NCBI RefSeq assembly: GCF_008274805.1
Contig: NZ_CP022579.1
Coordinates: 3,462,416-3,526,415, forward strand
Direction: 5' to 3'
Source: Oryzomicrobium terrae
GTDB taxonomy: Bacteria; Pseudomonadota; Gammaproteobacteria; Burkholderiales; Rhodocyclaceae
Length of the DNA stretch: 64,000 nt
Below are positions 16,156-25,215 of this stretch, one piece after another. Both the position numbers and the translations under genes were made by a program. Below the pieces are notes generated by a model. That model made no database searches. It saw only the letters and a list, made by a program, of their open reading frames with translations, and was not told where the DNA came from. Numbering within the stretch: position 1 is the first letter of the stretch; the number at the start of each line of letters is the position of its first letter.

Positions 16156-16962
16156 TTACAGCCCCTGGGCGTGCAGCCAGGCGGCCAGATGTTCGGCCAC
16201 CTGCTGCCACTCCGCTTCCAGCATCATGCCGTGCCCCATGCCGGGGAAAATGTGGGCGGGGACATCGTAGGCCGCCGCCGTGGCCCGTACCTGGGCGGCA
16301 GGAATCAAGCGGTCCTCTTCCGCCCCGAGCACCAGCAGCGGCGGCACTTCCATCGAATACAAGCGGGGCAGGTCGAACAGGCTCATGTCCCACAGCGCCC
16401 GAGCCGATTCGCCCTGCATCAGGCCGTAATAGCGCTCCAAGCGCTCGGCGGCCACCGGCTGGGCAAACAGCACCTCGGCGAGCAGGTCCGGGTGGGTGGC
16501 ATGCCCGGCCATGTAGCGGTTGATCTCACCGAACAGGTCCGGACGCGCCACCGCCAGGTGCATGGTGCTGGCGGCCAGCCCCTGGGGCGGCACCGAGGCC
16601 AGCAAGGCCGCCGCCGGCCAGGGTTCGTCCTTGGCGTATTCGAGGCACTTCTGCACCACGAACCCGCCCATGGAGTGGCCGATCAGCACCGGTGGGCGCT
16701 CCATGCCGGCGGCGACGAAGCGCACGTCGCGCACGTAGTCGCCGATGCTCCACCAGTCCAGGTGGTCGTGGCCTTCACTCTCGCCGTGGCCGCGCAGCGA
16801 CACGGCATGCACCGTATAGCCCTGGGCGGCAAACCAGGGCAAGAAATATTCGTCCCAACACCAAGCGCCGATAAAGGCGCCGTGCACGAACAGCAGCGGA
16901 ACAGGCTTGCGCGCCATGCCGCTGGGCGGAATGCGCGTGATGATTTCCAGTTTGGGGGTCAT
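16156..16962 (-). CDS. Alpha/beta hydrolase
   Basis: 268 aa from the ATG at 16962 (MTPKLEIITRIPP); the frame stays open for 29 more upstream residues of poor quality. FVHGAFIGAWCWDEYFLPWF forms the oxyanion-hole HG motif; the nucleophile elbow is GHSMGG; the acid is probably Asp in GAEEDRLIP and the base His in GMGHGMM, so the Ser-Asp-His triad looks complete. The lid region has many Leu/Ala/Pro. Closest in style to lipase/lysophospholipase-like or carboxylesterase members; substrate unknown. Single gene, convergent with yjfB. Confidence 0.85.
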   Translation of the reverse strand: MTPKLEIITRIPPSGMARKPVPLLFVHGAFIGAWCWDEYFLPWFAAQGYTVHAVSLRGHGESEGHDHLDWWSIGDYVRDVRFVAAGMERPPVLIGHSMGGFVVQKCLEYAKDEPWPAAALLASVPPQGLAASTMHLAVARPDLFGEINRYMAGHATHPDLLAEVLFAQPVAAERLERYYGLMQGESARALWDMSLFDLPRLYSMEVPPLLVLGAEEDRLIPAAQVRATAAAYDVPAHIFPGMGHGMMLEAEWQQVAEHLAAWLHAQGL

Positions 16963-17095
16963 AGGGTCGATCCAGGGGGCGCCGGCAGGGCGCCGCAGGA
17001 GAGGCTGGCCGCGGCCCGGCGGCGGTGCGCGGGTCCAGCCAGAAAACACCGGAGCGGCGTGGTTAAATGGCGGCTTCGGTTACTGGTTTTTCTTC

Positions 17096-17293
17096 ATGTT
17101 GAAGTGGATTATTGCATTGGGACTGGCCGTTCTCGTCATCGGCGTGCTGAATCCGGCCCTGGCCCGGCGTCTGCCCCTGGGGCGCCTGCCCGGGGACGTG
17201 AGGGTGGTGCTGCGCGGACGAGCCTACCATTTCCCGTTTACCACGACCTTACTGCTGTCCCTATTGCTCAGCCTGGTGCTGCGCCTGTTGTAG
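17096..17293 (+). CDS. DUF2905-family small membrane protein
   Basis: 65 aa starting at 17096 (MLKWIIALGLAVLVIG); an earlier in-frame start would overlap the divergent hydrolase's leader. Two transmembrane helices (residues ~2-18 and ~47-65) flank a short loop, LARRLPLGRLPGDVRVVLRGRAYHFPF, containing the LGRLPGDV motif diagnostic of DUF2905. Function of the family is unknown. It is 31 bp upstream of the DUF4124 gene in the same direction and may be co-transcribed with it. Confidence 0.85.
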   Translation: MLKWIIALGLAVLVIGVLNPALARRLPLGRLPGDVRVVLRGRAYHFPFTTTLLLSLLLSLVLRLL

Positions 17294-17324
17294 TGCCGGC
17301 CACGCTGGCGGGACCCCCACTGCC

Positions 17325-17828
17325 ATGACCCGATCGCCCTCCCCCCCTGTCCTCCTCCTCGCCCTGCTGCTGGCCCTGGGTGCCGCCCCGGCCAGCGCCC
17401 AGATGTACCGCTACATCGCCCCGGACGGGCGCACGGTGTTTGCCGATACGGTGCCGCCGGGCGCCCGACAGGTGGAGAAGATCGCTCCGGCGGATGAGGC
17501 CTCGCCCCAGGAGGCGGAAGCCGCCCGCCAGCAGGTCCGCCAGCAGTTGGAGCGGGAAAAGGCCGAAGTCGAGCAGATCCAGCGCCGCCAGGAGCGCTTC
17601 GATGCCGCTTACGACCAGATGAAGGCCGCCGAACGGGAGCTGGAGGCCGCCCGGCAGCGCCAGAAAGACGGGGAGGAGCCCTTGCCCGGCGAGCGGGTCG
17701 GCAACCGGGGCGGCGGCTCCCGCCTGCGTGAAACCTACTTCCAGCGCCAGGACCGGCTCAAGGCCGACGTCCAGCAGGCCGAACAACGGGTCGAGGCCCT
17801 GCGCGCCAAGACCCGGGCCCTGGAATAA
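17325..17828 (+). CDS. Exported DUF4124-domain coiled-coil protein
   Basis: 167 aa. Signal peptide at residues 1-25 (LLLALLLALGAAPASA-Q) is followed directly by the DUF4124 pattern MYRYIAPDGRTVFADTVPPGA, a short beta module found near the N-terminus of many proteobacterial envelope proteins. The rest (~60-167) is a long charged helix rich in Gln/Glu/Arg (AARQQVRQQLEREKAEVEQIQRRQ), probably coiled coil. It would lie in the periplasm. No enzymatic domain is seen and no role is known. Confidence 0.85.
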   Translation: MTRSPSPPVLLLALLLALGAAPASAQMYRYIAPDGRTVFADTVPPGARQVEKIAPADEASPQEAEAARQQVRQQLEREKAEVEQIQRRQERFDAAYDQMKAAERELEAARQRQKDGEEPLPGERVGNRGGGSRLRETYFQRQDRLKADVQQAEQRVEALRAKTRALE

Positions 17829-17889
17829 GCCCCGGGGACAGGCAGGCACGCCGCCCCCGCCTCGGGTGTGGACCGGCCCAGCCCACCAC

Positions 17890-17946
17890 GTGGAAAGGCG
17901 CGCCCCTCCTTGATCTCCGCGGCATGTCCGTGGAAACCCGCGCCAA
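17890..17946. repeat. Dispersed intergenic repeat, copy A
   Basis: Part of a 220-bp gene-free gap between the DUF4124 gene and cca. The pattern TGGAA-CGCGCC-TCCTTGATCTCCG aligns with copy B at 23424-23480, both followed by TGGA and a CCCGC-rich block. Here the right arm of the hairpin is degenerate. The remaining gap holds nothing else recognisable. Confidence 0.5.
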
Positions 17947-18048
17947 TGCTTGCTTTCCGCAGCCAATGCCTGAAGATCGGCCAGGGGCGCGGACTTTCAT
18001 CGGGTAGCGGTTAAACCGGGTGATCGCTGGCCGCTGACCCCGGAGTCG

Positions 18049-19302
18049 TTAACCCGCCGCGGCCAACGCCTGGGCCACGGCGGCGACCCGGGCCTCGTGC
18101 AGCCGCGCCGGGATGGTGGCCGGCTTGCCCGCCTGCTGGCACAACCGGGCGATGGCGCCGCCATCGACGGCCGCCGCCGCGGCCAGGGCCCGTTGCCACA
18201 ACGCCGTCGCCGGATAGGGATCGTTGCCGTGGCCCAGCCGGCCCTGGGCGTCGCAGGCGCAGGCGGCCAGCAGCAGGACGAAGCGCTCCGGGCGACGGAA
18301 CGCGTCGCAATGCTCCAGCACCTTGACGAAGGTGGACGGGGTGAGGTGCTCATCGCGCCCGGCGGCCCGGTGGATGGTGCCGTGGTAGCGGGTGCACAGG
18401 CGCGCCAGGTCGCGGCAGTCGGTCGGCACCTTCCAGCGGGCGCACAGGGCCTCCACCAACGGCACGCCGCGCTCCTCGTGACCGTGGTGGCGCGGCAGGT
18501 ACTCGGCCGGGGTGGTGCCCTTGCCCAGGTCGTGGCACAGGGCGGCAAAGCGCACCGGCAGGGGCTCGCCCCGGGCCGCCGCCCGGTCGATGACCAGCAG
18601 CAGGTGGGCGGCCACGTCGCCTTCCGGGTGGAATTCGTGGCGCTGCGGCACGCCGAACAGGGCGTCGATCTCCGGCGCCAGCCGGGCCAGGGCGCCGCAC
18701 TCGCGCAGCACCTGGAGCATGCGCGACGGCGCCGGCTCCATCAGCCCCCGGGAGATCTCCTGCCAGACCCGCTCGGGCACCAGATGGTCGGCTTCGCCGT
18801 CGTCCACCATGGCGCGCATCAGGGCCAGGGTTTCCGGCGCCACGGTGAAATCGGCGAAGCGGGCGGCGAAGCGGGCCAGGCGCAGGATGCGCACCGGGTC
18901 CTCGGCGAAGGCCGGGCCGACGTGGCGCAGCACCTTGGCGGCCAGGTCGGCTTGGCCACCGTAGGGGTCCACCACCGTCCCGTCGCCGCCCACTTCCTCG
19001 GCCATGGCGTTGATGGTCAGGTCGCGCCGGGCCAGGTCCTCTTCCAGGGTGACGTCTTCCGCCGCGTAAAAGGCAAAGCCGTGATAGCCGCGCCCCGTCT
19101 TGCGCTCGGTGCGAGCGAGCGCATACTCTTCCTTGCTTTTCGGATGGAGAAAGACCGGAAAATCCCGCCCGACGGGAAGAAAGCCGCGGGCCACCATGGC
19201 CTCGGGGGAAGCCCCGACCACCACGTAGTCCCGGTCGTTGACCGGACGGCCGAGCAGACGGTCGCGCACGGCACCGCCGACGATGTAGGTCTTCATCTCC
19301 AT
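18049..19302 (-). CDS. cca: CCA tRNA nucleotidyltransferase (multifunctional, with HD domain)
   Basis: 417 aa. The class II nucleotidyltransferase head has [13 protein letters not shown] and the neck motif [27 protein letters not shown] follows, and the C-terminal HD phosphohydrolase domain shows [12 protein letters not shown], as in the E. coli-type enzyme with phosphatase and 2',3'-cyclic phosphodiesterase activity. It adds or repairs the 3' CCA of tRNA, relevant although the tRNA-Arg in this window already encodes CCA. Start at 19302 with GGAG eight bases upstream; Met3 is an alternative. Confidence 0.95.
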   Translation of the reverse strand: MEMKTYIVGGAVRDRLLGRPVNDRDYVVVGASPEAMVARGFLPVGRDFPVFLHPKSKEEYALARTERKTGRGYHGFAFYAAEDVTLEEDLARRDLTINAMAEEVGGDGTVVDPYGGQADLAAKVLRHVGPAFAEDPVRILRLARFAARFADFTVAPETLALMRAMVDDGEADHLVPERVWQEISRGLMEPAPSRMLQVLRECGALARLAPEIDALFGVPQRHEFHPEGDVAAHLLLVIDRAAARGEPLPVRFAALCHDLGKGTTPAEYLPRHHGHEERGVPLVEALCARWKVPTDCRDLARLCTRYHGTIHRAAGRDEHLTPSTFVKVLEHCDAFRRPERFVLLLAACACDAQGRLGHGNDPYPATALWQRALAAAAAVDGGAIARLCQQAGKPATIPARLHEARVAAVAQALAAAG

Positions 19303-19333
19303 ACCGTTGCTCCGGACGAAATGGCGCGGGTCA

Positions 19334-19362
19334 AAGGAAAAAGGCCCTCGCGGGAGGGCCTT
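19334..19362 (-). terminator. Intrinsic terminator after the NDUFA9-like gene
   Basis: AAGGCCCTCGCGGGAGGGCCTT (19341-19362) forms a 9-10 bp stem, followed on the minus strand by TTTTTCCTTT. It separates the NDUFA9-like gene from cca. Confidence 0.8.
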
Positions 19363-19422
19363 GCAGCGGGCGCCGCCTTGCCGCCGAAACCATGCTCCGG
19401 CGGCAAGCGCGTTGCGGCGGAA

Positions 19423-20382
19423 TCAACGCCCGGCGTGGGCGCGGAACACGTCGAGGCGCAGCTTGGGCTGGTGGCGGCCCAGGTAAGTGGGCGCCACCGC
19501 TTCCAGGTATTCCGGGTTCCAGGCGGCCGGCTTGAGGCTGTCGTTGCCATACACGCTGTCGGTTTCCATGGAACGCAGGTTGTCCGGGGACAGGGGCGGC
19601 TTGGGCAACAGGGTCATCAGGCCAGCCTGCAGGTAGGCCCAGCCGTCGGACAGGGCCACCACGCGGCGGCGATGGCCGGTCAGCTGGCCGACGTACTCGA
19701 CGATCTGGCGCAGGCTGTAGACCCGCGGACCGGCCAGGTCGTAGGCACGGCCGAAGGTGGATTCGTCTTCCAGGCAGGCGATGAAGGCGCGGGCCACGTC
19801 TTCGACCCAGACCGGCTGGAAGCGGGCGTTGGCACCGCCCAGGGGCATCACCGGGAAGGTCTTGAGCAGGCGGGCGAACATGTTGAGGAAGGCATCGCCG
19901 CGGCCGAAGATCACCGAGGGGCGGAACACGGTCACGTCCAGCTCGCCCTGGGCGGCCAGGACGATGGCTTCGCCGGCGGCCTTGGAACGCAGGTATTCGG
20001 AAGGCGCGTCGGCGGCAGCCTTGAGGGCGCTCATGTGCACCAGGCGGCGTACGCCGGCCTTCTTGCAGGCGGAAACGATGATCCGGGGCAGATCCACGTG
20101 GGCGCGCTTGAAGGCCGGGCCGTAGGGCAGGGCCGGGTCGCTGTGCAGCACGCCGACCAGGTTCACCACCGCATCGACCCCCTCCATCAGGCGCACCAGG
20201 GCGGCTTCATCGAAGACGTCGGCCTGGATCATGTCCACGGCGGGCAGCAGGATCAGCTGCTTGGTGCGCTCGCGGCGGCGGGTCGGCACCACCACCGAAA
20301 CGTTCCGTTCCACGAGCTGGTTGGCCAGGTGAGTGCCAACGAAACCGCTACCGCCGATTACCAGAATCTTGTTCATCGCCAT
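19423..20382 (-). CDS. Complex I NDUFA9-like NAD(P)-binding epimerase family protein
   Basis: 319 aa. Rossmann motif VIGGSGFVGTHLANQL at residues ~8-23 and VVNLVGVL, SALKAAADAPSEYLRSKAAGE (a modified Ser/Tyr/Lys region: SEYLRSK), then VFRPSVIFGRGDAFLNMFARLL, the pattern of the atypical SDR group that includes mitochondrial NDUFA9. In bacteria such proteins are thought to bind NADPH and may act in quinone or respiratory-complex assembly; no nuo genes are nearby. Start at 20382 (MAMNK); MNKILVIGG at 20376 is equally plausible. Confidence 0.85.
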   Translation of the reverse strand: MAMNKILVIGGSGFVGTHLANQLVERNVSVVVPTRRRERTKQLILLPAVDMIQADVFDEAALVRLMEGVDAVVNLVGVLHSDPALPYGPAFKRAHVDLPRIIVSACKKAGVRRLVHMSALKAAADAPSEYLRSKAAGEAIVLAAQGELDVTVFRPSVIFGRGDAFLNMFARLLKTFPVMPLGGANARFQPVWVEDVARAFIACLEDESTFGRAYDLAGPRVYSLRQIVEYVGQLTGHRRRVVALSDGWAYLQAGLMTLLPKPPLSPDNLRSMETDSVYGNDSLKPAAWNPEYLEAVAPTYLGRHQPKLRLDVFRAHAGR

Positions 20383-20512
20383 GGGTGCAACACCGTCGTT
20401 TGGAGGGAAGGGGACGGGCCAGGCCAGGGCCGCGCCGTCCGGGAGCGTCTTTACTCTGGCATTTTACGCCAAAACCCGGGGTTTTCGGCCCCGGGCCCCG
20501 TTTTTCGCCGAT

Positions 20513-22549
20513 TTACGGCAGTTCCTCGCCCTTTTCCAGCAGGCTCGCGTCGCTGCCGCCCCGTGCCGCCACGGTGCCGAGCAGGCGTTTTAACGACGGC
20601 GGCGTACCGGTGAACAAGGCACCGTAATAGACCGCGTTGTTCATCACTTTCTTGACGTAATCGCGGGTCTCGGAGAAGGGAATGGTTTCGGCGTACACCG
20701 CCCCTTCCAGGGGCTTGATGTCCTTCCACTTGCGCGCCCGCCCCGGGCCGGCGTTGTAGGCGGCGGTGGCCAGCACCGGATGGTTGTCGAGGCTTTCCTT
20801 GACCAGACGCAGGTAGGAGGTGCCAAGCATCAAATTCACCTCGGTGTCGGTGACCCGGCCCGGGTGGTAGTCGTTCAGGCCGACCTTCTTGGCTACCCAG
20901 CGAGCGGTGGCCGGCATCAGCTGCATCAGGCCGGAGGCACCCACCGCCGACTTGGCGTTGGAGACGAAGCGCGATTCCTGGCGCATCAGGCCGTACACCC
21001 AGGCCTCGTCGAGCTGCACGGAGCGGGCGGCAGGGCGCACCTGCTCGGCGTAGGGTGCCAGGTAGCGCAGGGAATAGTCATGCTCGCCCCGGGTCTTTTC
21101 CGCGGCATAAATGGCCCGGTCGTAGAACTCGGCGCGGCGTGCCACTTCGGCGGCGGCCAGCAGGTCCCGGTCGGCCAGGCCCCGGGTGCCCCAGTTCCAT
21201 TCGCGCACGGCCTCGGTGCGCAGGCCCAGACGGTTGAGCGCCAGGGCGCGGCGGAAGGACGGGTTGGCCGCGGCCTTGGCCAGCTCCTCGGCGCTCGGTA
21301 CCTTGGCCTTGGGCGGTACGGCGACGCTGCGCCCCAGCTCCTCGTCGGCCAGAGTGCCGTAGAAATGGGTCTGGCCGGACAGCCGAGTGAACAGGGCATT
21401 GGCCGCTTCCAGCTGGCCGCCGGCCTTCTTCGCCCGACCGAGCCAGTACACCCATTCCGGCTGGGCGGCCTGGGTGGGGCCCATGGCCTCGATGCTGCGC
21501 AGCACCTCGCCCCAGTCCTGGGCGCGCAGGGCGGCCCGAGTGCGGAAGGCCAGGGTGTCGTCGGACACCTGCGGCGCGGCGACCTGCCGGCCGCCCTGGG
21601 CGGCATCGGCCTTGCGGTAGTAGCCCAGGGCTTCCGGCATCAGGCGGAAGGCGGCCTGCCAGCCGGTGTAGGCCCAGGCGTAGGCCCGGTCCTCGGGGCT
21701 GAGGCGGGCGCCGAGGCGTTCCAGCTGCTCGGCGGCCATGGCCGGGTCGTTCTTGGCGATGCGGCCGATGGCCAGCACCGCCAGTTCCCGGTTGGTACGG
21801 TTGTCCAGGGCGTTGGCAGGTTGCTTGACCAGGTAAGGCAGGGGCTTGTCGAGCACCAGGTCGAACAGTTTGGCGGCCGGGGTCTGGCCCTCGGGCAGGT
21901 ACTGGGTGGTGTTGCGCGCGGCGCCGGCCTTGCCGGTCTCGACCTGGCGACGCACCCGGGCCCAGACGTCGCTGGTGCCGACTTTGCCCTGGGCGACCAG
22001 GGCGTTGAACACCGGCAGGCAGCCCTCGGGCACGTCCAGCTGGGTCAGCCACAGGGCGCGAGCGTCGTCCAGGGCGGTGGCCTCGCCGCGGGCCAGGCGG
22101 GATTGCAGGGCGTAGCAGTTCAGTTCCGGATCGCCTTGAACGAGCTTCGGGTATTCGCCATCGAACACCGCCCAACGGCCGTAGCGACCGAGTTGTTTGA
22201 GCCATTCGCCGCGCAGCTTGTCGGCCAGGTAAGTGCCCTCTTCCCGGGCGAGGAAGGCGCGGATGGCGTTGTCGTCCACCTCATTGGGGCGCTTTAGGCT
22301 GGCCGAGAGCAGCCAATAGGCGGGGTAGGCCCCCAGGTCGCTGCCCTGCAGGTCGGCGGCCAGGGCAGTCAGCCGGCCCCGGTCGCCGAGGCGGGCGGCG
22401 TCCTTGGCGGCAAGCAGGCGGTCGTCGTCGCTCTGAGCCAGGGCGGTGCTGCACACCAGCGGCGCCAGGGTCAGGGCGAGGGAGAGCCGGACGGCCGCGG
22501 TGAGGGGGGAAAGACGGGCGGAACGGGGGGAAAGACGACGAGACGGCAT
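20513..22549 (-). CDS. slt: Soluble lytic murein transglycosylase (Slt70-like)
   Basis: 678 aa from the ATG at 22549 (MPSRRLSPRS), with a signal peptide up to STALA-QSDDD (~residue 39). The N-terminal two thirds is an alpha-superhelical U/L domain; the C-terminal catalytic domain has YGLMRQESRF with the catalytic Glu, SAVGASGLMQLMPATARWVAKK and TAAYNAGPGRARKW, i.e. the GLMQ and AYNxG motifs of family 1 transglycosylases. It cleaves peptidoglycan to 1,6-anhydromuropeptides in the periplasm. The frame extends much further upstream, but that part is antisense to the folate gene. Confidence 0.93.
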   Translation of the reverse strand: MPSRRLSPRSARLSPLTAAVRLSLALTLAPLVCSTALAQSDDDRLLAAKDAARLGDRGRLTALAADLQGSDLGAYPAYWLLSASLKRPNEVDDNAIRAFLAREEGTYLADKLRGEWLKQLGRYGRWAVFDGEYPKLVQGDPELNCYALQSRLARGEATALDDARALWLTQLDVPEGCLPVFNALVAQGKVGTSDVWARVRRQVETGKAGAARNTTQYLPEGQTPAAKLFDLVLDKPLPYLVKQPANALDNRTNRELAVLAIGRIAKNDPAMAAEQLERLGARLSPEDRAYAWAYTGWQAAFRLMPEALGYYRKADAAQGGRQVAAPQVSDDTLAFRTRAALRAQDWGEVLRSIEAMGPTQAAQPEWVYWLGRAKKAGGQLEAANALFTRLSGQTHFYGTLADEELGRSVAVPPKAKVPSAEELAKAAANPSFRRALALNRLGLRTEAVREWNWGTRGLADRDLLAAAEVARRAEFYDRAIYAAEKTRGEHDYSLRYLAPYAEQVRPAARSVQLDEAWVYGLMRQESRFVSNAKSAVGASGLMQLMPATARWVAKKVGLNDYHPGRVTDTEVNLMLGTSYLRLVKESLDNHPVLATAAYNAGPGRARKWKDIKPLEGAVYAETIPFSETRDYVKKVMNNAVYYGALFTGTPPSLKRLLGTVAARGGSDASLLEKGEELP

Positions 22550-22649
22550 GTGATAGGCTGCAGAAAAGTGCGGGCGGACCGGGCCGCTGGGGGCAGGCAG
22601 GCCCGGGAGCGGCTGGTACGGACAGACGGGATCGATCGAGGATAACACG

Positions 22650-23300
22650 GTGAACGCAGGGGATGCCGGCAGGATGACAGGAGCGCCGCCAGACGGTGCA
22701 GAGGCCCGCGCCGCAGCGCGCAAACGGCTGCGCCAGGACATGATCGCCCGGCGCGAAGCCCTGGCGCCGACCGATGTGGGGCAGCGTTCCGCCGCCTTGC
22801 GCGCACATTTGACGGCGCGCTTCTCCGCCGATTTCTTCGCCTTTTTTCCCGACGGCCGGGCCAAGACCATCGGCTTTTGCTGGCCGGTGCAGAATGAACC
22901 GGACATCCGCCCGGCGATCCGCACCTGGCTGGCCCAGGGCGGCCATGCCTGCCTGCCGGTGGTGGTGGCCCCCGGCGAGCCCCTGGCCTTCCGGCCGTGG
23001 ACGCCGGACACCCGGCTCGTGCCGGACCGCTACGGCATTCCCACGCCCTGCGAGGGCGAACTGGTGCTGCCCGACGTGCTGCTGATCCCGGTCAACGCGG
23101 TGGATGGGGCGGGCTTTCGCCTCGGCTACGGCGGCGGCTTCTTCGACCGCACCCTGGCGCGGCTGGCCGCCATCGGCCACCCGGTGGTGACCCTGGGGGT
23201 GGGCTTCGACTTCCAACGGGTGGACACCATCCACCCGGAACCCCACGACGCGCCGCTGATGGGCCTGGTGACCGAATCGGGCTTCGTCGAGTTCGACTGA
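22650..23300 (+). CDS. 5-formyltetrahydrofolate cyclo-ligase
   Basis: 216 aa. RKRLRQDMIARREAL is the N-terminal helix; the catalytic part shows PDVLLIPVNAVDGAGFRLGYGGGFFDRTL, with the GYGGGyYDR signature, and FDFQRVDTIHPEPHDAPL near the end. It converts 5-formyl-THF to 5,10-methenyl-THF with ATP. The GTG at 22650 has GAGGAT six bases upstream and is preferred over the ATG at 22674, which lacks a site. A perfect hairpin spans its stop codon. Divergent from slt. Confidence 0.93.
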   Translation: MNAGDAGRMTGAPPDGAEARAAARKRLRQDMIARREALAPTDVGQRSAALRAHLTARFSADFFAFFPDGRAKTIGFCWPVQNEPDIRPAIRTWLAQGGHACLPVVVAPGEPLAFRPWTPDTRLVPDRYGIPTPCEGELVLPDVLLIPVNAVDGAGFRLGYGGGFFDRTLARLAAIGHPVVTLGVGFDFQRVDTIHPEPHDAPLMGLVTESGFVEFD

Positions 23301-23313
23301 ACTCGACGAAGCC
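23280..23313. other. 14-bp hairpin enclosing a stop codon
   Basis: GGCTTCGTCGAGTT (23280-23293) pairs perfectly with 23300-23313; the stop codon TGA of the folate cyclo-ligase gene straddles the loop and the second arm. No T-run follows, so this is either a 3'-end stabilising structure or an inefficient terminator. Confidence 0.6.
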
Positions 23314-23423
23314 GGTGTAGCCCGGCGGATTCGCCACGCGCCGCTGCGATCCACCACAATCCGACCGCCTAAAAACCGACCGGCGCAAACCCCGCGCCCA
23401 GCGTTGTTCTTCAGGCATGCACC

Positions 23424-23485
23424 TTGGAACGCCGCGCCAGTCCTTGATCTCCGGGAAGCCTGCCTGGAGATGCCCGCCCCGCCTA
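23424..23485. repeat. Dispersed intergenic repeat, copy B
   Basis: Lies in a 229-bp gap between the convergent folate and ilvA genes. Core GATCTCC-N12-TGGAGAT (23446-23471) makes a hairpin and continues into GCCCGCCC. The same core with the same 12-bp spacer occurs in reverse orientation at 53288-53315; the left flank matches copy A at 17890-17946. Confidence 0.55.
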
Positions 23486-23529
23486 GGGTTTGGCCGGGGC
23501 CGATCCCGGGCCCCGCCGCAATCGCCGGC

Positions 23530-25056
23530 TCAGCTGAGGAACAGCTTGTAGGCCGGATTCTCGCTCTCGTCCCAGTACTGGTAACCGAGCTGGTCGAGGA
23601 ACTGGTTGAAGGCGCCGATCTCCTCCGGCGGCACCTGCATGCCCACCAGCACTCGGCCGTAATCGGCGCCGTGGTTGCGGTAGTGGAACAGGCTGATGTT
23701 CCAGCCGGCGCTCATCTTGTTGAGGAAGTTCATCAGAGCGCCCGGCCGCTCGGGGAATTCGAAGCGGTAGAGGATCTCGTTCTGCACGTTGGGCGCGTGA
23801 CCGCCGACCAGGTGACGGATGTGCAGCTTGGCCATCTCGTCGTCGGTCAGGTCCAGGGTGGCGTAGCCATTCTTTTGCAGCAGTTCCACCAGCTTCAGCG
23901 ACTCGGCCCGGCTGGCCACCTGCAGGCCGACGAAGACGTGGGCTTCGGACTTGTCGTTGTAGCGGTAGTTGAACTCGGTGATGTTGCGCGAGCCGATCAG
24001 GGAGACGAACTTCTTGTAGCTGCCGGGCTTCTCCGGCAGGGTCACGGCCAGCACCGCCTCACGCTGCTCGCCCACCTCGGCCCGCTCGGCGACGAAGCGC
24101 AGGCGGTCGAAGTTGGTGTTGGCGCCGGAGGCCACCGCCACCAGGGTCTGGCCCTTGAGCTTGTGGCGCTTGGCGTATTCCTTGGCACCAGCCAAGGCCA
24201 GGGCGCCGGAGGGTTCGAGGATCGAGCGGGTGTCCTCAAAGACATCCTTGATCGCGGCGCAGATGGCGTCGGTGTCCACCAGCACCACCTCGTCCAGATA
24301 TTCCCGGCACAGGCGGAAGGTTTCCTCGCCGACGAATTTCACGGCCGTGCCGTCGGCGAACAGGCCCACGCTGTCCAGGCGCACCCGCTTGCCAGCGGCG
24401 ATGGAGCGCTTCATGGCGTCGGCGTCGAAGGTTTCCACGCCGATGATCTTGATGTCGGGGCGCACCCGCTTCACGTAGGCTGCCACCCCGGCGGCCAGGC
24501 CGCCACCGCCGATGGCGCAGAAGATGGCGTGGATCGGCCCGTCGTGGCGCGAATGCTGGCGCAGGATCTCCATGCCGATGGTGCCCTGGCCGGCGATCAC
24601 GTAGGGATCGTCGAAGGGATGGACGAAGGTCAGCTGCTGGGCCTTTTCCAGCTCCACGGCATGGGCATAGGCCTCGTCGAAGGATTCCCCGGCCAGCACC
24701 ACCTCGCCGCCCCGGGCCGCCACCGCTTGCACCTTGATCTGGGGCGTGGTGGTGGGCATGACGATCACCGCCCGGCAGCCGATCTTGGCTGCCGACAGGG
24801 CCACGCCCTGGGCGTGGTTACCGGCCGAGGCGCAGATCACCCCGCGCTTGAGCTGGGCCGGCGTCAGGTTGGCGATCTTGTTGTAGGCGCCGCGCAGCTT
24901 GAACGAGAACACCGGCTGCATGTCCTCGCGCTTGAGCAGGAAACGGTTGCCGAGGCGGGCCGACAGGTTGGAAGCGAAATCCAGGGGGGTCTCAACAGCT
25001 ACGTCGTAGACCTGAGCGTTGAGGATTTTTTCGAGATAATCGTGGGGATGGTGCAT
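23530..25056 (-). CDS. ilvA: Threonine ammonia-lyase, biosynthetic (threonine deaminase)
   Basis: 508 aa from MHHPHDYLEKI (ATG 25056). PLP lysine is K53 in SFKLRGA; SAGNHAQGVALSA and the glycine loop GGGGLAAG complete the active site. The C-terminal third has two ACT-like regulatory subdomains (beginning EKPGSYKKFVSLIG and ERPGALMNFLNKM), so this is the allosteric, isoleucine-inhibited biosynthetic form, not the short catabolic one. First step of isoleucine synthesis from threonine. No leader peptide or attenuator is visible upstream; divergent from the yqaA-like gene across 159 bp. Confidence 0.96.
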   Translation of the reverse strand: MHHPHDYLEKILNAQVYDVAVETPLDFASNLSARLGNRFLLKREDMQPVFSFKLRGAYNKIANLTPAQLKRGVICASAGNHAQGVALSAAKIGCRAVIVMPTTTPQIKVQAVAARGGEVVLAGESFDEAYAHAVELEKAQQLTFVHPFDDPYVIAGQGTIGMEILRQHSRHDGPIHAIFCAIGGGGLAAGVAAYVKRVRPDIKIIGVETFDADAMKRSIAAGKRVRLDSVGLFADGTAVKFVGEETFRLCREYLDEVVLVDTDAICAAIKDVFEDTRSILEPSGALALAGAKEYAKRHKLKGQTLVAVASGANTNFDRLRFVAERAEVGEQREAVLAVTLPEKPGSYKKFVSLIGSRNITEFNYRYNDKSEAHVFVGLQVASRAESLKLVELLQKNGYATLDLTDDEMAKLHIRHLVGGHAPNVQNEILYRFEFPERPGALMNFLNKMSAGWNISLFHYRNHGADYGRVLVGMQVPPEEIGAFNQFLDQLGYQYWDESENPAYKLFLS

Positions 25057-25215
25057 GGCGGTGGCCGGCAGACCAACCGGGGCAGAAGTCGTCCCGATGC
25101 GTCCCGATGCCGGTTTCATTGGGCTTGGGAAGCATGCAAGGGTAGCACGCGGCCCCCCCACCCCGTCCATGCGGAACGTTCCCTCCGGGCGCCCTGCGCG
25201 CCGCAAGCGCAAATT

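Noticed and set aside
23404..25215. Long open frame on the plus strand antisense to ilvA
   Set aside because: High GC third-position antisense shadow of ilvA; only the last 163 codons (from 25216) are a real gene.
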